A stretch of DNA of 64,000 nt, from positions 1 to 64,000 of the forward strand of contig NZ_JAAAPJ010000014.1 in assembly GCF_009909145.1 (NCBI RefSeq), given 5' to 3'. The notes under the pieces were generated by a model. The model did not search any database. It was not told the origin of the DNA and saw only the letters and a list, made by a program, of their open reading frames with translations. A program made the position numbers and the translations under genes. Position 1 is the stretch's first letter; each line of letters begins with the position of its first letter. This document shows positions 1-7,323 of this stretch, one piece after another. This stretch comes from Corallococcus silvisoli (GTDB lineage: Bacteria > Myxococcota > Myxococcia > Myxococcales > Myxococcaceae).

Positions 1-2
1 CG

Positions 3-884
3 ATGTGTAGCGTCGAGAAGCTGTTCGCCGACCTTCATCGCGTGCAGGGAATGATGGAGCCCACGCTGGCGGACCTCTCTTCGCTGGACCCGGAGCGGGT
101 CGAAGCGGCGACAATCGCGATGCCCGAGTTGATGGGGAAGCTGACGCGTGAGTTCGACACGCTCCAGCGAGAGACCCGCGAGACCCTGAAGCTGGGCGGG
201 CAGGTTATCGCGGCGATGCAGGCGTTGGAGATGGTCGCCATGATCTCCACGCTGAAGATGTCGCTGCCACGGCTCCCTCCCGCCGCCCCAGCGACGCTCG
301 GTGTCGGCCTCGTGATGAGTTCGGGGGGAGTCATGGTGGGCTCACGGATTGTCGTCTCCGCCGAGTGGGTGGAGATGATGCGAAGGCTCGTGCAGGCGGG
401 AGTCATCTCCGTTCCTGCCGCCAGCGCGGCCGTCCTCATTCAGGGCGGACAGGTCCTGATGGCCCAAGCGCATGAGGACTTGCCCAAGGGCGTGCGCGAT
501 GCGCTGGGGGACAGCCCGGAGGTTCGCGGCATGCAGGTGACGGGCAGGACGGGAGCGGGCATGTCGGATGCTCCGAAGCACCATGTGCTGCCGCAGGAGC
601 ACCGCGAGTGGTTCGAGCAGCGCGGCTTCAAGGGCGACATGGACATCGACCAGTTCTGCGTCCGGTTGGAGCAGGCCCACCACGAGGCGATTCACGGCGG
701 AGGGAACTGGAAGCTGGGGCGCACGTGGCCCGGTGAGTGGAACCGCCTGATCATGCAGGCCCTGCGCGATGCCGAGGTTCGGGCGGGTCGAATGTTGACG
801 CGGAACGAGGTCCTGGACATCGTTGCGGATCGAATGACGGACTATCGGATCCCGATGAACTTCACGCCCGGGAGAGGACGATGA
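3..884 (+). CDS. SitA-like polymorphic toxin, DUF2380 C-terminus, 5'-truncated by window edge
   Basis: This is the C-terminal 293 residues of what I recognise as a myxobacterial SitA-type polymorphic toxin with a DUF2380 end. SitA lipoproteins are passed between kin cells by outer-membrane exchange and kill recipients lacking the cognate immunity protein. The stretch HHVLPQ (about residue 197) followed by HHEAIHGGGN and LGRTWPGEWN is the conserved His-rich core that I link to an HNH/AHH-like nuclease; that activity is inferred. A hydrophobic Gly/Val stretch (about 95-120) precedes it. The frame is open at the left edge and no lipoprotein signal or RBS is visible, so the true start probably lies outside the window. 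The stop overlaps the next start (ATGA at 881), which supports a toxin-immunity pair. Confidence 0.75.
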   Translation: MCSVEKLFADLHRVQGMMEPTLADLSSLDPERVEAATIAMPELMGKLTREFDTLQRETRETLKLGGQVIAAMQALEMVAMISTLKMSLPRLPPAAPATLGVGLVMSSGGVMVGSRIVVSAEWVEMMRRLVQAGVISVPAASAAVLIQGGQVLMAQAHEDLPKGVRDALGDSPEVRGMQVTGRTGAGMSDAPKHHVLPQEHREWFEQRGFKGDMDIDQFCVRLEQAHHEAIHGGGNWKLGRTWPGEWNRLIMQALRDAEVRAGRMLTRNEVLDIVADRMTDYRIPMNFTPGRGR

Positions 885-1351
885 GCGTCGGAGATGCTTG
901 GCGGGGCAATATCAAGGCACGCCTGTACGAGCGAGTCCGCGCGCGCGGCTACGACACGCTCACCGCCTTCGCCGATGCGCGTCCCGCTGTCCCGCTGTTC
1001 GCGCTGGCCGACGAGCTTGGCAATGATGACGTTGCAGCGGTGCAGGTGTTGAGCGGGTTGCTCGCGGAGGCGGAACAGCGCAAGCAGGTCACTCGTTTTG
1101 TCCGCGACGTTCTCGTGCGCCTCTTGTCTCAAAGCCTTCCCAACGGTTGGCCTGCCGTGCTGGATGACGCGAACCGATTCAAGGTAGCCAAGGCACTTGG
1201 TTCATGGTCCGCATACACTCCGGAAACACACGAAGAGCGGGCAAGGCGCGCTGGAGATGTGCTCCTCTCCAATCCGCCGCCCGCTGGCTGGCGTCCGCTT
1301 GGTCCCGACGACGAGCTTCTCCGGACACTCCTACCAGACGATGAAGCCTGA
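881..1351 (+). CDS. putative immunity protein for the upstream SitA-like toxin
   Basis: A 156-residue soluble protein whose ATG overlaps the toxin stop by four bases, the expected layout for a toxin-immunity pair. No signal peptide or membrane segment is seen. It is rich in short helices with many Arg, Asp and Glu residues and ends in an acidic tail (LLPDDEA). I recall similar proteins beside DUF2380 toxins in myxobacteria, sometimes labelled NUDIX hydrolase, but no Nudix box (GX5EX7REUXEEXGU) is present, so that label would be wrong here. The immunity role is inferred from position. An inverted repeat with a T-tract about 120 bases downstream could end the unit. Confidence 0.6.
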   Translation: MSVGDAWRGNIKARLYERVRARGYDTLTAFADARPAVPLFALADELGNDDVAAVQVLSGLLAEAEQRKQVTRFVRDVLVRLLSQSLPNGWPAVLDDANRFKVAKALGSWSAYTPETHEERARRAGDVLLSNPPPAGWRPLGPDDELLRTLLPDDEA

Positions 1352-1473
1352 CCACGCGCCCCGTGGCTGGTGAGTCCTGGCCGGGGAGCGTCCATGTGCC
1401 CCTCCAGCGTGGTTCGAGGGGGCACACCAGGGGACAGCATGGGACGAGGCGGGATGTTGAATCCCAGCGAAAT

Positions 1474-1536
1474 CAGGGAGATAGCGGGTAACTGCGCGTC
1501 CTGCTTGAGGTTTCTATCTCCCTGTTTTTTGTTTTT
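1474..1536 (+). terminator. intrinsic-terminator-like inverted repeat with T-tract
   Basis: An 11-bp perfect inverted repeat (1474-1484 against 1514-1524) is followed directly by TTTTTTGTTTTT (1525-1536). The 29-base loop is long for a classical terminator, but the T-tract is the strongest in the window. It would end transcription of the toxin-immunity pair and shield the toxin remnant beyond it. Confidence 0.65.
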
Positions 1537-1602
1537 CTAGCTTCCAGTCATTCCCTTCAGGGCGGCTGGAGCGTTGCCCTCCGACTACGGAGCGCAATCC
1601 GC

Positions 1603-1815
1603 TTGGCCGACCCGGTTACGAACAGTTTGGGTGACCCCGCTGCGATCCACTCCCCCGGCCCATGGCAGGTGGCCCTCATCGCCTCGTCGCCCGCGTACTG
1701 GGAGCGCCTCCGCTGCATGACGGAGGACGAGCAGCTTCGCGAGGTGGCGAGGCTGGTGACAAACGTCATCGCGACCTGGGGCGCGGCCTATGCGACGACG
1801 CGCACGGCTGAGCGA
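1603..1815 (+). pseudogene. remnant of a SitA/AHH-type polymorphic toxin (middle domain only)
   Basis: In this frame, about 1678-1806 encodes a stretch beginning SPAYWERLRCMTEDEQLREV and continuing through LVTNVIATWGAAYATTRT. I recognise this as the central helical region of large myxobacterial polymorphic toxins, where the family continues into further hydrophobic sequence. Here the resemblance stops at about 1809 and the frame runs on into sequence antisense to the neighbouring minus-strand gene. No credible start, signal peptide or C-terminal toxin domain is present. I therefore read it as a decayed toxin cassette whose companion immunity-type gene (1863-2408) survived. The family assignment is from memory of homologues. 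Confidence 0.5.
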
Positions 1816-1862
1816 CGCGTCCTGCGCGCCAGGCCCGTCGTGTCAGGCATCGTCAGCTCCTC

Positions 1863-2408
1863 TCAAAGCTTTCCACGCACCAGGAGTGTCCGGTGGCCCA
1901 ATTGCTCAGCCAGCTCTTGGGTGAATCGCTCCGACAGCGGGGGCCAATTCCAGAACTTGAATCCCAGATTTCCGAAACCCCACGGGAACTCGCCGTTCCA
2001 CTCCACGAGCCGCTCAGGCGTCCCACATTCCGGGCACTCGAACTCTGCACCGTCGTTTCCACTGTACCAGTCGTCAACTGCTTCCGACCAACCGTCCTCG
2101 GGCTCGAATCGCGCTCCGCATGCACGACATGTCAATTCACCTCCGATGGTGAAGAAGACCGTTCGACCCATCTCAATCTCGAGGCCGTTCGCCTGAAGGC
2201 GCCAGCTCCAAGCCTCTTCGTCGGGCGCATCCACTGCAGCGGTGCGTCCAGGCCCCGGCCGATGTCCTGAGTCACCCAGAGCGCAGTCCGTCAACTCCGG
2301 CTCAATGATGCGCCGCGCGACAAGCCAGTCCCGGATCTGCGCGGCAAGACGAGGAGCTTCGTCCGCGGACGCGTCCTTATCCACGATGATTTGAAAGGAG
2401 TCACCCAT
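1863..2408 (-). CDS. double-CxxCG zinc-ribbon protein, candidate orphan immunity protein
   Basis: A 181-residue cytoplasmic protein with two CxxCG knuckles, CRACG (C94/C97) and CPECG (C125/C128), separated by an acidic Trp/Tyr-rich linker; these should bind one zinc. Myxobacteria carry a paralogous double-CxxCG family that includes SitI-type immunity proteins, and this gene converges on a toxin remnant, so an orphaned immunity role is plausible. The N-terminal 60 residues are a separate small domain. The start ATG lies at 2406-2408; the Shine-Dalgarno is weak. An alternative is a general zinc-ribbon protein unrelated to toxins. Confidence 0.6.
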   Translation of the reverse strand: MGDSFQIIVDKDASADEAPRLAAQIRDWLVARRIIEPELTDCALGDSGHRPGPGRTAAVDAPDEEAWSWRLQANGLEIEMGRTVFFTIGGELTCRACGARFEPEDGWSEAVDDWYSGNDGAEFECPECGTPERLVEWNGEFPWGFGNLGFKFWNWPPLSERFTQELAEQLGHRTLLVRGKL

Positions 2409-2661
2409 GAGAGGAAATCTATCCGCACAAACAGCACATGGACAATCTCACCAGAAATGAGCCTTGAACCAGAGTCTGTCGATTCCGGCTTCTCATCTCA
2501 TAATGAAGCTTCATTTCTGCTCCGGAACAAAACCTGGCGCTGCATTGATTTCAAAGCGAACCGCACTCCCCGTGCCCGGGCAGTGCCCCCAAACACCAGG
2601 CCGTCGCCATGCGTTGCCACGCTCCCGCCCGGGGCGTCAGGCCCAAGCGATAGCTGTAAGG
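2409..2661. other. non-coding stretch with a 14-bp palindrome
   Basis: No convincing gene is seen on either strand. Local base composition is more AT-rich than the surroundings around 2390-2520. A perfect 14-bp palindrome centred on AAGCTT lies at 2502-2515, about 95 bases upstream of the minus-strand zinc-ribbon gene, and could be an operator or part of its promoter. Confidence 0.3.
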
Positions 2662-2976
2662 TCAGGACGCGATTGCCCCGGAGAGCTGCTTGACCAAGGC
2701 AGGGTAGGAGTCTGTGGGTTCGGGAACAGGCCCCCGGCGCCCTCCCAGCCCCACGCCCGCCTGTAGGGCCACGAACGAACCGGGCCGTTCCTCGCGGACC
2801 ACCCACTGTTCTCGCGGGTCCTCCCCTACCCCTTCCGTGTCCGTGACCCCGTTGAGACAGGGGTGCAGCCCATCGATGAGGGCGAGGTCCGGGGGAGTCT
2901 TGGCACGGCGCGGTCCTTCCTGCCTCGGGTGGGGGGCCGTCCACCCCTGTTCACTTCGCGACGCGCTGGCATCCAA
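2662..2976 (-). pseudogene. possible 3' fragment of an unidentified protein
   Basis: On the minus strand the last 70 or so codons of this frame read like real protein: an LIDGLHPCLNGVTDTEGVGE segment, then EDPREQWVV, and a C-terminus PALVKQLSGAIAS. The N-terminal 25-30 codons look like random high-GC sequence (Arg/Pro/Gln-rich), and no good start is visible. It may be the 3' remnant of a larger gene interrupted when malQ or the toxin island moved next to it, or a chance open frame. I do not recognise a family. Confidence 0.3.
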
Positions 2977-3068
2977 CAGCCAACCTCCCGGACCCGGCAG
3001 GCAGGCAGATGCGCACCGCGTCGCGACAGCAGTTCACACCGGCTCGGGGCTGGGGCAGATTGCGCCGC

Positions 3069-4622
3069 ATGTCCACTCCCGGCCGACTGTCCGGTCTCCT
3101 GCTTCCCCTCTTCTCCCTGCGTTCCCGGACGGACTTCGGCATTGGCGACTTTGGCGCCATGGACGGTTTGTTCTCGTGGATGAAGGCCGCGCGTCAGCGC
3201 CTGTTGATGGTGCTGCCCCTGCTCCCCACCGCGCCCGGCGACCCCAGCCCCTACGCCACGCGCTCCGCGTTCGGACTGAACCCGCTCTTCATCGACCTGG
3301 CCCAGGTGCCGGAGTTCCAGGCCACCGGCGGCGAGGCCGCGCTCAGCGAGGCGCAACGTCATCAACTGGGTGAGGCCCGCGCCGCGCCGCGCGTGCGCTA
3401 CGACCTGGTGTTCCCGCTGAAGGACGCCGCGTTCGCGCGCGCCTTCGACCACTTCGAGAAGCACGAGTGGACGCCGCGCACGCCGCGCGCCCAGGAGTTC
3501 CAGAAGTGGCGTGAGTCGCAGGGCGAGTGGCTGGAGAGCTACGCCCTCTTCACCGCCATCAGCGAGAAGGAGGACCGCCGTCCCTGGTGGGAGTGGCCGG
3601 AGGGCCTGCGCACCCGCCAGCCGGAGGCGCTGGTCGCCATCCAGCAGCAGGGCCTGGAGCGCCGCGTGCGCTACCACGCCTGGCTCCAGTGGCTGGCCGA
3701 AGCCCAGTGGAACCAGGTCCGCGCCCAGGCGAAGGCGAAGGACGTGCTCCTGTGCGGCGACGAGCCCTTCATCATCGGACAGGACAGCTCCGACTGCTGG
3801 GCCCACCCGGACATCCTGCGCCGCGACGCGCGCCTGGGCGTGCCGCCGGACGACTTCTCCGCCACGGGCCAGGACTGGGGCCTGCCCTACTTCGACTTCG
3901 CCGCGATGGAGAATGACGGCTACGCGTGGCTGAAGAAGCGCGCGGCCAAGGCGGCCAGCTACTACGACCTGCGCCGCGTGGACCACGCGGTGGGCTACTT
4001 CCGCCAGTGGATCCGCGACGAGAAGAACCCCACCGGCTACTTCGTCCCGTCGGACGAGGCCACCTGGCGCCGCCAGGGCGAGAAGCACTTCCGCCTGCTG
4101 TCGGAGGGCGCGGGCATCGTCGCCGAGGACCTGGGCGTCATTCCCCCCTTCGTGCGGCAGATCCTCGCGGACCTGCGGCTGCCCGGCTACCGGGTGCTGC
4201 GCTGGGAGCGCGACGACAACCACTACCGCGACCCGCACGCGTTCCCCGCCGTGTCGCTGGTCACCACCGGCACGCACGACACGGAGCCGCAGGCCGAGTG
4301 GTGGGAGCAGGCGCGTGAAGACGAGCGCCAGAACGCCGCCCGCGCGTGGCCGGAGTTCCAGGGCGTGGCCGTGACGCGAGACTTCACTCCGGACATCCAC
4401 CGCGCCACGCTCGCCGCCGCGCTCAACGCGGGCTCGGACCTGTGCGTGCTGCCGTGGCAGGACGTGCTGGGCACGCGCGACCGCATCAACCTGCCCGGCA
4501 CCATGGGCGACGCCAACTGGGCCTACCGCATCGCGCAGGACACGGACGCGCTGCTCACGCAAGCGCAGACGAAGGACGCCGCGGAGCGCCTCGCGTGGCT
4601 CACCGCCTCGTCCCGCCGCTAG
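3069..4622 (+). CDS. malQ: 4-alpha-glucanotransferase (amylomaltase, GH77)
   Basis: A 517-residue cytoplasmic enzyme that transfers alpha-1,4-glucan segments between maltodextrins. GH77 hallmarks are present in order: LFSLRSRTDFGIGDFG near the N-terminus, the substrate loop DEPFIIGQDSSDCW, the nucleophile region RVDHAVGYFRQW (Asp), the acid/base region AEDLGVIPP (Glu), and TGTHDTEPQAEWW (third carboxylate). The length is normal for the family. I chose the ATG at 3069 because conserved sequence begins there; the in-frame ATG at 3009 would add 20 unconserved Arg-rich residues. It is monocistronic here, converging on a small lipoprotein gene across a GC-rich hairpin. Confidence 0.95.
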   Translation: MSTPGRLSGLLLPLFSLRSRTDFGIGDFGAMDGLFSWMKAARQRLLMVLPLLPTAPGDPSPYATRSAFGLNPLFIDLAQVPEFQATGGEAALSEAQRHQLGEARAAPRVRYDLVFPLKDAAFARAFDHFEKHEWTPRTPRAQEFQKWRESQGEWLESYALFTAISEKEDRRPWWEWPEGLRTRQPEALVAIQQQGLERRVRYHAWLQWLAEAQWNQVRAQAKAKDVLLCGDEPFIIGQDSSDCWAHPDILRRDARLGVPPDDFSATGQDWGLPYFDFAAMENDGYAWLKKRAAKAASYYDLRRVDHAVGYFRQWIRDEKNPTGYFVPSDEATWRRQGEKHFRLLSEGAGIVAEDLGVIPPFVRQILADLRLPGYRVLRWERDDNHYRDPHAFPAVSLVTTGTHDTEPQAEWWEQAREDERQNAARAWPEFQGVAVTRDFTPDIHRATLAAALNAGSDLCVLPWQDVLGTRDRINLPGTMGDANWAYRIAQDTDALLTQAQTKDAAERLAWLTASSRR

Positions 4623-4636
4623 GGTGACGCTCCCAC

Positions 4637-4667
4637 CCCGGGGCCGCCGGACGACGGCCGCCCCGGG
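4637..4667. terminator. bidirectional GC-rich hairpin
   Basis: CCCGGGGC (4637-4644) pairs with GCCCCGGG (4660-4667) in the short gap between the converging malQ and lipoprotein genes. There is no T-tract, so any termination would rely on the stable stem or on Rho. Confidence 0.4.
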
Positions 4668-4683
4668 AGTCAGCCCCGCGGCG

Positions 4684-4986
4684 TCAGTCCTTGACGCACT
4701 TCACCTGACCGGGGAAGCCGTCGAACACCGCGCAGCGGCGGTTGGCCTTGGCGCAATCCAGCCGGTCGCAGATGTCCTCCACGACGCACAGCGGGGGCGA
4801 GCGGCCGAAGTCCAGGAACAGCTCCGCGCAGAAGCGGAAGGGATCCGCGCACCCGAGCGAGCCGCAGTAGGGCGTGTCCGCGAGGCTCTCGCCCTCCTTG
4901 AGCATGACGACCTCGTCCTCATTCACGCCGCAGCCGGTGGCGAGCACCAGCGTGGCCGACAGCAGCATCGCGATTCGCCGGACCAT
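4684..4986 (-). CDS. small cysteine-rich lipoprotein of unknown function
   Basis: A 100-residue protein with a clear type II signal peptide: basic MVRR, a hydrophobic core, then a lipobox ending in ATGC with the lipidated Cys at position 19. The mature part holds eight further cysteines (residues 41-97), enough for up to four disulfides in the periplasm, and resembles the Cys-rich short lipoproteins common in myxobacteria. The start ATG (4984-4986) sits directly before the basic n-region. It converges with malQ and is transcribed away from the TamA gene. No family is recognised. Confidence 0.7.
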   Translation of the reverse strand: MVRRIAMLLSATLVLATGCGVNEDEVVMLKEGESLADTPYCGSLGCADPFRFCAELFLDFGRSPPLCVVEDICDRLDCAKANRRCAVFDGFPGQVKCVKD

Positions 4987-5151
4987 AGGTCCCCGAATCT
5001 GACGCACCCCGGGTCCGGTTGCACGCGCCACGGCGGCGCTCGAAGGTTGGCTGACACTGACCCCGCCCCCGAGGTCGCGGAATGCGACACTCGCCCCACA
5101 AAGAAACATTGGGAAACGCGTCGGGGCTGGCCATCCGGTAAGAAACGTGAC

Positions 5152-7323
5152 GTGGCCGACGTCCGACTCCTCCGATTCCGCTCCGCCGTGCCCCTCGCGC
5201 TGGCCGTGGTGTTGACGGCATGCGCCACCGCCCCCAATCCGACCAACGGACCGAAGGTGAGGTCCCTGGACATCGAGGGGACGAAACAGGTGAAGGAAGG
5301 GGACATCAAGGACCGCATCCTCACCTCCTCCACGCCCTGGTACGCGTTCTGGCCCTTCGGCAAGGCGCACTTCTTCGACAGCAACGCGTGGCAGGCGGAC
5401 CTGCGCCGCATCGAGCGGTTCTACCAGGCGGAGGGCTACTACCAGGCGCAGGTGGAATCCAACGAGGTGACCCCCGACGGCGACGAGGCCGTGCGCCTGC
5501 GGGTGGTGGTCAACGAGGGCGCCCCCACCGTCATCAACGCCATCGAGCCGCACGGCCTGGAGTCGCTGGAGAAGGGCAAGGACCTGCCGTCGCGGCGCGA
5601 GCGGGAGCGCATCCTGGAGGAGCTGCCGGTGAAGGTCGGGGACGTGTTCCGCGAGGACACGTGGGAGGCCACCAAGGAGCTGGTGCTCCAGCGGCTCAAG
5701 AACCTGGGGTACGCGGAGGCGGAGGTCGGCGGCGAGGTGCGCGTGGACGAGGCCACGCAGAAGGCCGTGGTGGACCTGCGAATCACCCCCGGCCTGCGCT
5801 ACCGCTTCGGCAACATCTTCATCGCCACGGACGCCAACCCCCAGGTGCCCCCCCGCCGCATCATCGAGCAGGCGCAGGGCGCCGTGCACAAGGGGGCCTA
5901 CTTCAGCGAGGCGGCGCTGGCGGAGGCCCAGGCGCGCGTCTTCCGCATGGGCGTCTTCGGCGCGGTGAAGGTGAACCGGGGCGCGCCGGACCGGCAGAAC
6001 GCCACGGTGCCGGTGGTGGTGGACGTGCGCGAGTCGCCCTTCCACTCCGTGCGGCTGGGCGGCGGTATCGGCGTGGACGCCGCGCGGCAGGAGGGCCGGC
6101 TCCTGGGGGAGTGGACCAACCGCAACTTCCGCGGCGGCCTGCGCCGGCTCACGCTGCGGGGCCGCGTGGGCTACGCGTTCATCCCCAGCGTGCTGTCCAG
6201 CCTCCGCTCGGAGGAGGGTTCCCAGAGCGGCCCGGTGTTCACGCTCACGACGGAGTTCGAACAGCCGCGCTTCCTCTTCCGCGACCTGAGCCTCCAGGCC
6301 TCCGTCACGGGGGAGAAGGGCCTCCAGCAGGCGTACTCGTTCTACGGCGGCTACCTGAAGGCCGGCGTCATCTGGCAGCCCCACCCGTCCTTCTCCGTCT
6401 TCCCCTCGTACAACCTCCAGCTGTACCGGCTGAAGGGGCAGGTGACCGCGGATGAGAGCGTCCCGCCCATCATCCTGGGCTGCACCAACCCGAACGGGAA
6501 ATGCGACGTCGCGCTGAGCTTCCTGGAGGTGGCGTTCGCCTGGGACCGGCGGGATGACCGCACCGAGCCGCGCGCCGGCTACTACCTGGGGTTCTCCATC
6601 CAGAAGGGCGGCGGTCCCTTCTTCGGCAACTACACCTACGTCCGGCTGCTGCCGGACCTGCGCTACTACTACTCCCTCGGCGAGAAGAAGAACGTGACGC
6701 TCGCGGTGAAGCTGCGCCTGGGCACGTTGGATCCGGCGGGCGGCGGCCAGAGCTCCATCGTCACCCGCTTCTTCTCCGGCGGCGCCGCCGCCATGCGCGG
6801 CTTCAACGGCCAGCGCCTGTCGCCCATGACGCCGCTCGCCCCCACCTACAAGAAGGACGGCGACGGCAACGTGCTGCTGGACATGAACGGCAACCCCATC
6901 CTGGAGTCGTGGGACACGGTGCCCGTGGGCGGCAACAGCCTCTTCGAGAGCGCCGTGGAGCTGCGCTTCCTGGTCACGCAGAGCCTGATGCTGGCCGTCT
7001 TCTACGACTCCGGCCTCGTGGGCACGGAGAACCTGGTGGGCAAGAACGCCCCCAAGGTGTTCGGTCCCGAGCACTACCACGCGGTGGGCGCCGGCCTGCG
7101 CTACCTCACGGTGGTGGGCCCCATCCGACTGGACATCGCCCGTCGGTTGAACATCGGCCAGGGATTGCCCGTCACCGACCCCGCATACATCTATCCGTCC
7201 TCGGGTGGCTGCCTGGGCTTCGGACGCAAGTTCGACAAGACCTCGACCTCCGCCAGGGACGCATTCGCGGGTGCCCCCGAAGGGCTGTGCGCGATCCATA
7301 TCTCCATCGGAGAGGCGTTTTGA
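5152..7323 (+). CDS. tamA: TamA/BamA-like Omp85 outer-membrane lipoprotein
   Basis: A 723-residue Omp85-superfamily protein. The GTG at 5152 is chosen because it gives a short basic n-region, a hydrophobic stretch and the lipobox VLTAC, whereas upstream in-frame sequence is unconserved. POTRA-type repeats follow (for example VRSLDIEGTKQVKEGDI; LPVKVGDVFREDTWEATKEL; VDLRITPGLRYRFGNIFI), then a C-terminal barrel containing the FFSGGAAAMRGF motif typical of Omp85 proteins. TamA with TamB aids assembly of some outer-membrane proteins and phospholipid transport to the outer membrane. The stop overlaps the TTG start of a TamB homologue, so the pair is translationally coupled. A lipidated N-terminus is unusual compared with enterobacterial TamA. 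Confidence 0.88.
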   Translation: MADVRLLRFRSAVPLALAVVLTACATAPNPTNGPKVRSLDIEGTKQVKEGDIKDRILTSSTPWYAFWPFGKAHFFDSNAWQADLRRIERFYQAEGYYQAQVESNEVTPDGDEAVRLRVVVNEGAPTVINAIEPHGLESLEKGKDLPSRRERERILEELPVKVGDVFREDTWEATKELVLQRLKNLGYAEAEVGGEVRVDEATQKAVVDLRITPGLRYRFGNIFIATDANPQVPPRRIIEQAQGAVHKGAYFSEAALAEAQARVFRMGVFGAVKVNRGAPDRQNATVPVVVDVRESPFHSVRLGGGIGVDAARQEGRLLGEWTNRNFRGGLRRLTLRGRVGYAFIPSVLSSLRSEEGSQSGPVFTLTTEFEQPRFLFRDLSLQASVTGEKGLQQAYSFYGGYLKAGVIWQPHPSFSVFPSYNLQLYRLKGQVTADESVPPIILGCTNPNGKCDVALSFLEVAFAWDRRDDRTEPRAGYYLGFSIQKGGGPFFGNYTYVRLLPDLRYYYSLGEKKNVTLAVKLRLGTLDPAGGGQSSIVTRFFSGGAAAMRGFNGQRLSPMTPLAPTYKKDGDGNVLLDMNGNPILESWDTVPVGGNSLFESAVELRFLVTQSLMLAVFYDSGLVGTENLVGKNAPKVFGPEHYHAVGAGLRYLTVVGPIRLDIARRLNIGQGLPVTDPAYIYPSSGGCLGFGRKFDKTSTSARDAFAGAPEGLCAIHISIGEAF

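Noticed and set aside
2407..2460. 17-codon plus-strand ORF behind AAAGGAG
   Set aside because: The ribosome-site-like sequence is antisense to the zinc-ribbon gene start; the peptide is unremarkable and no neighbouring gene would use it.
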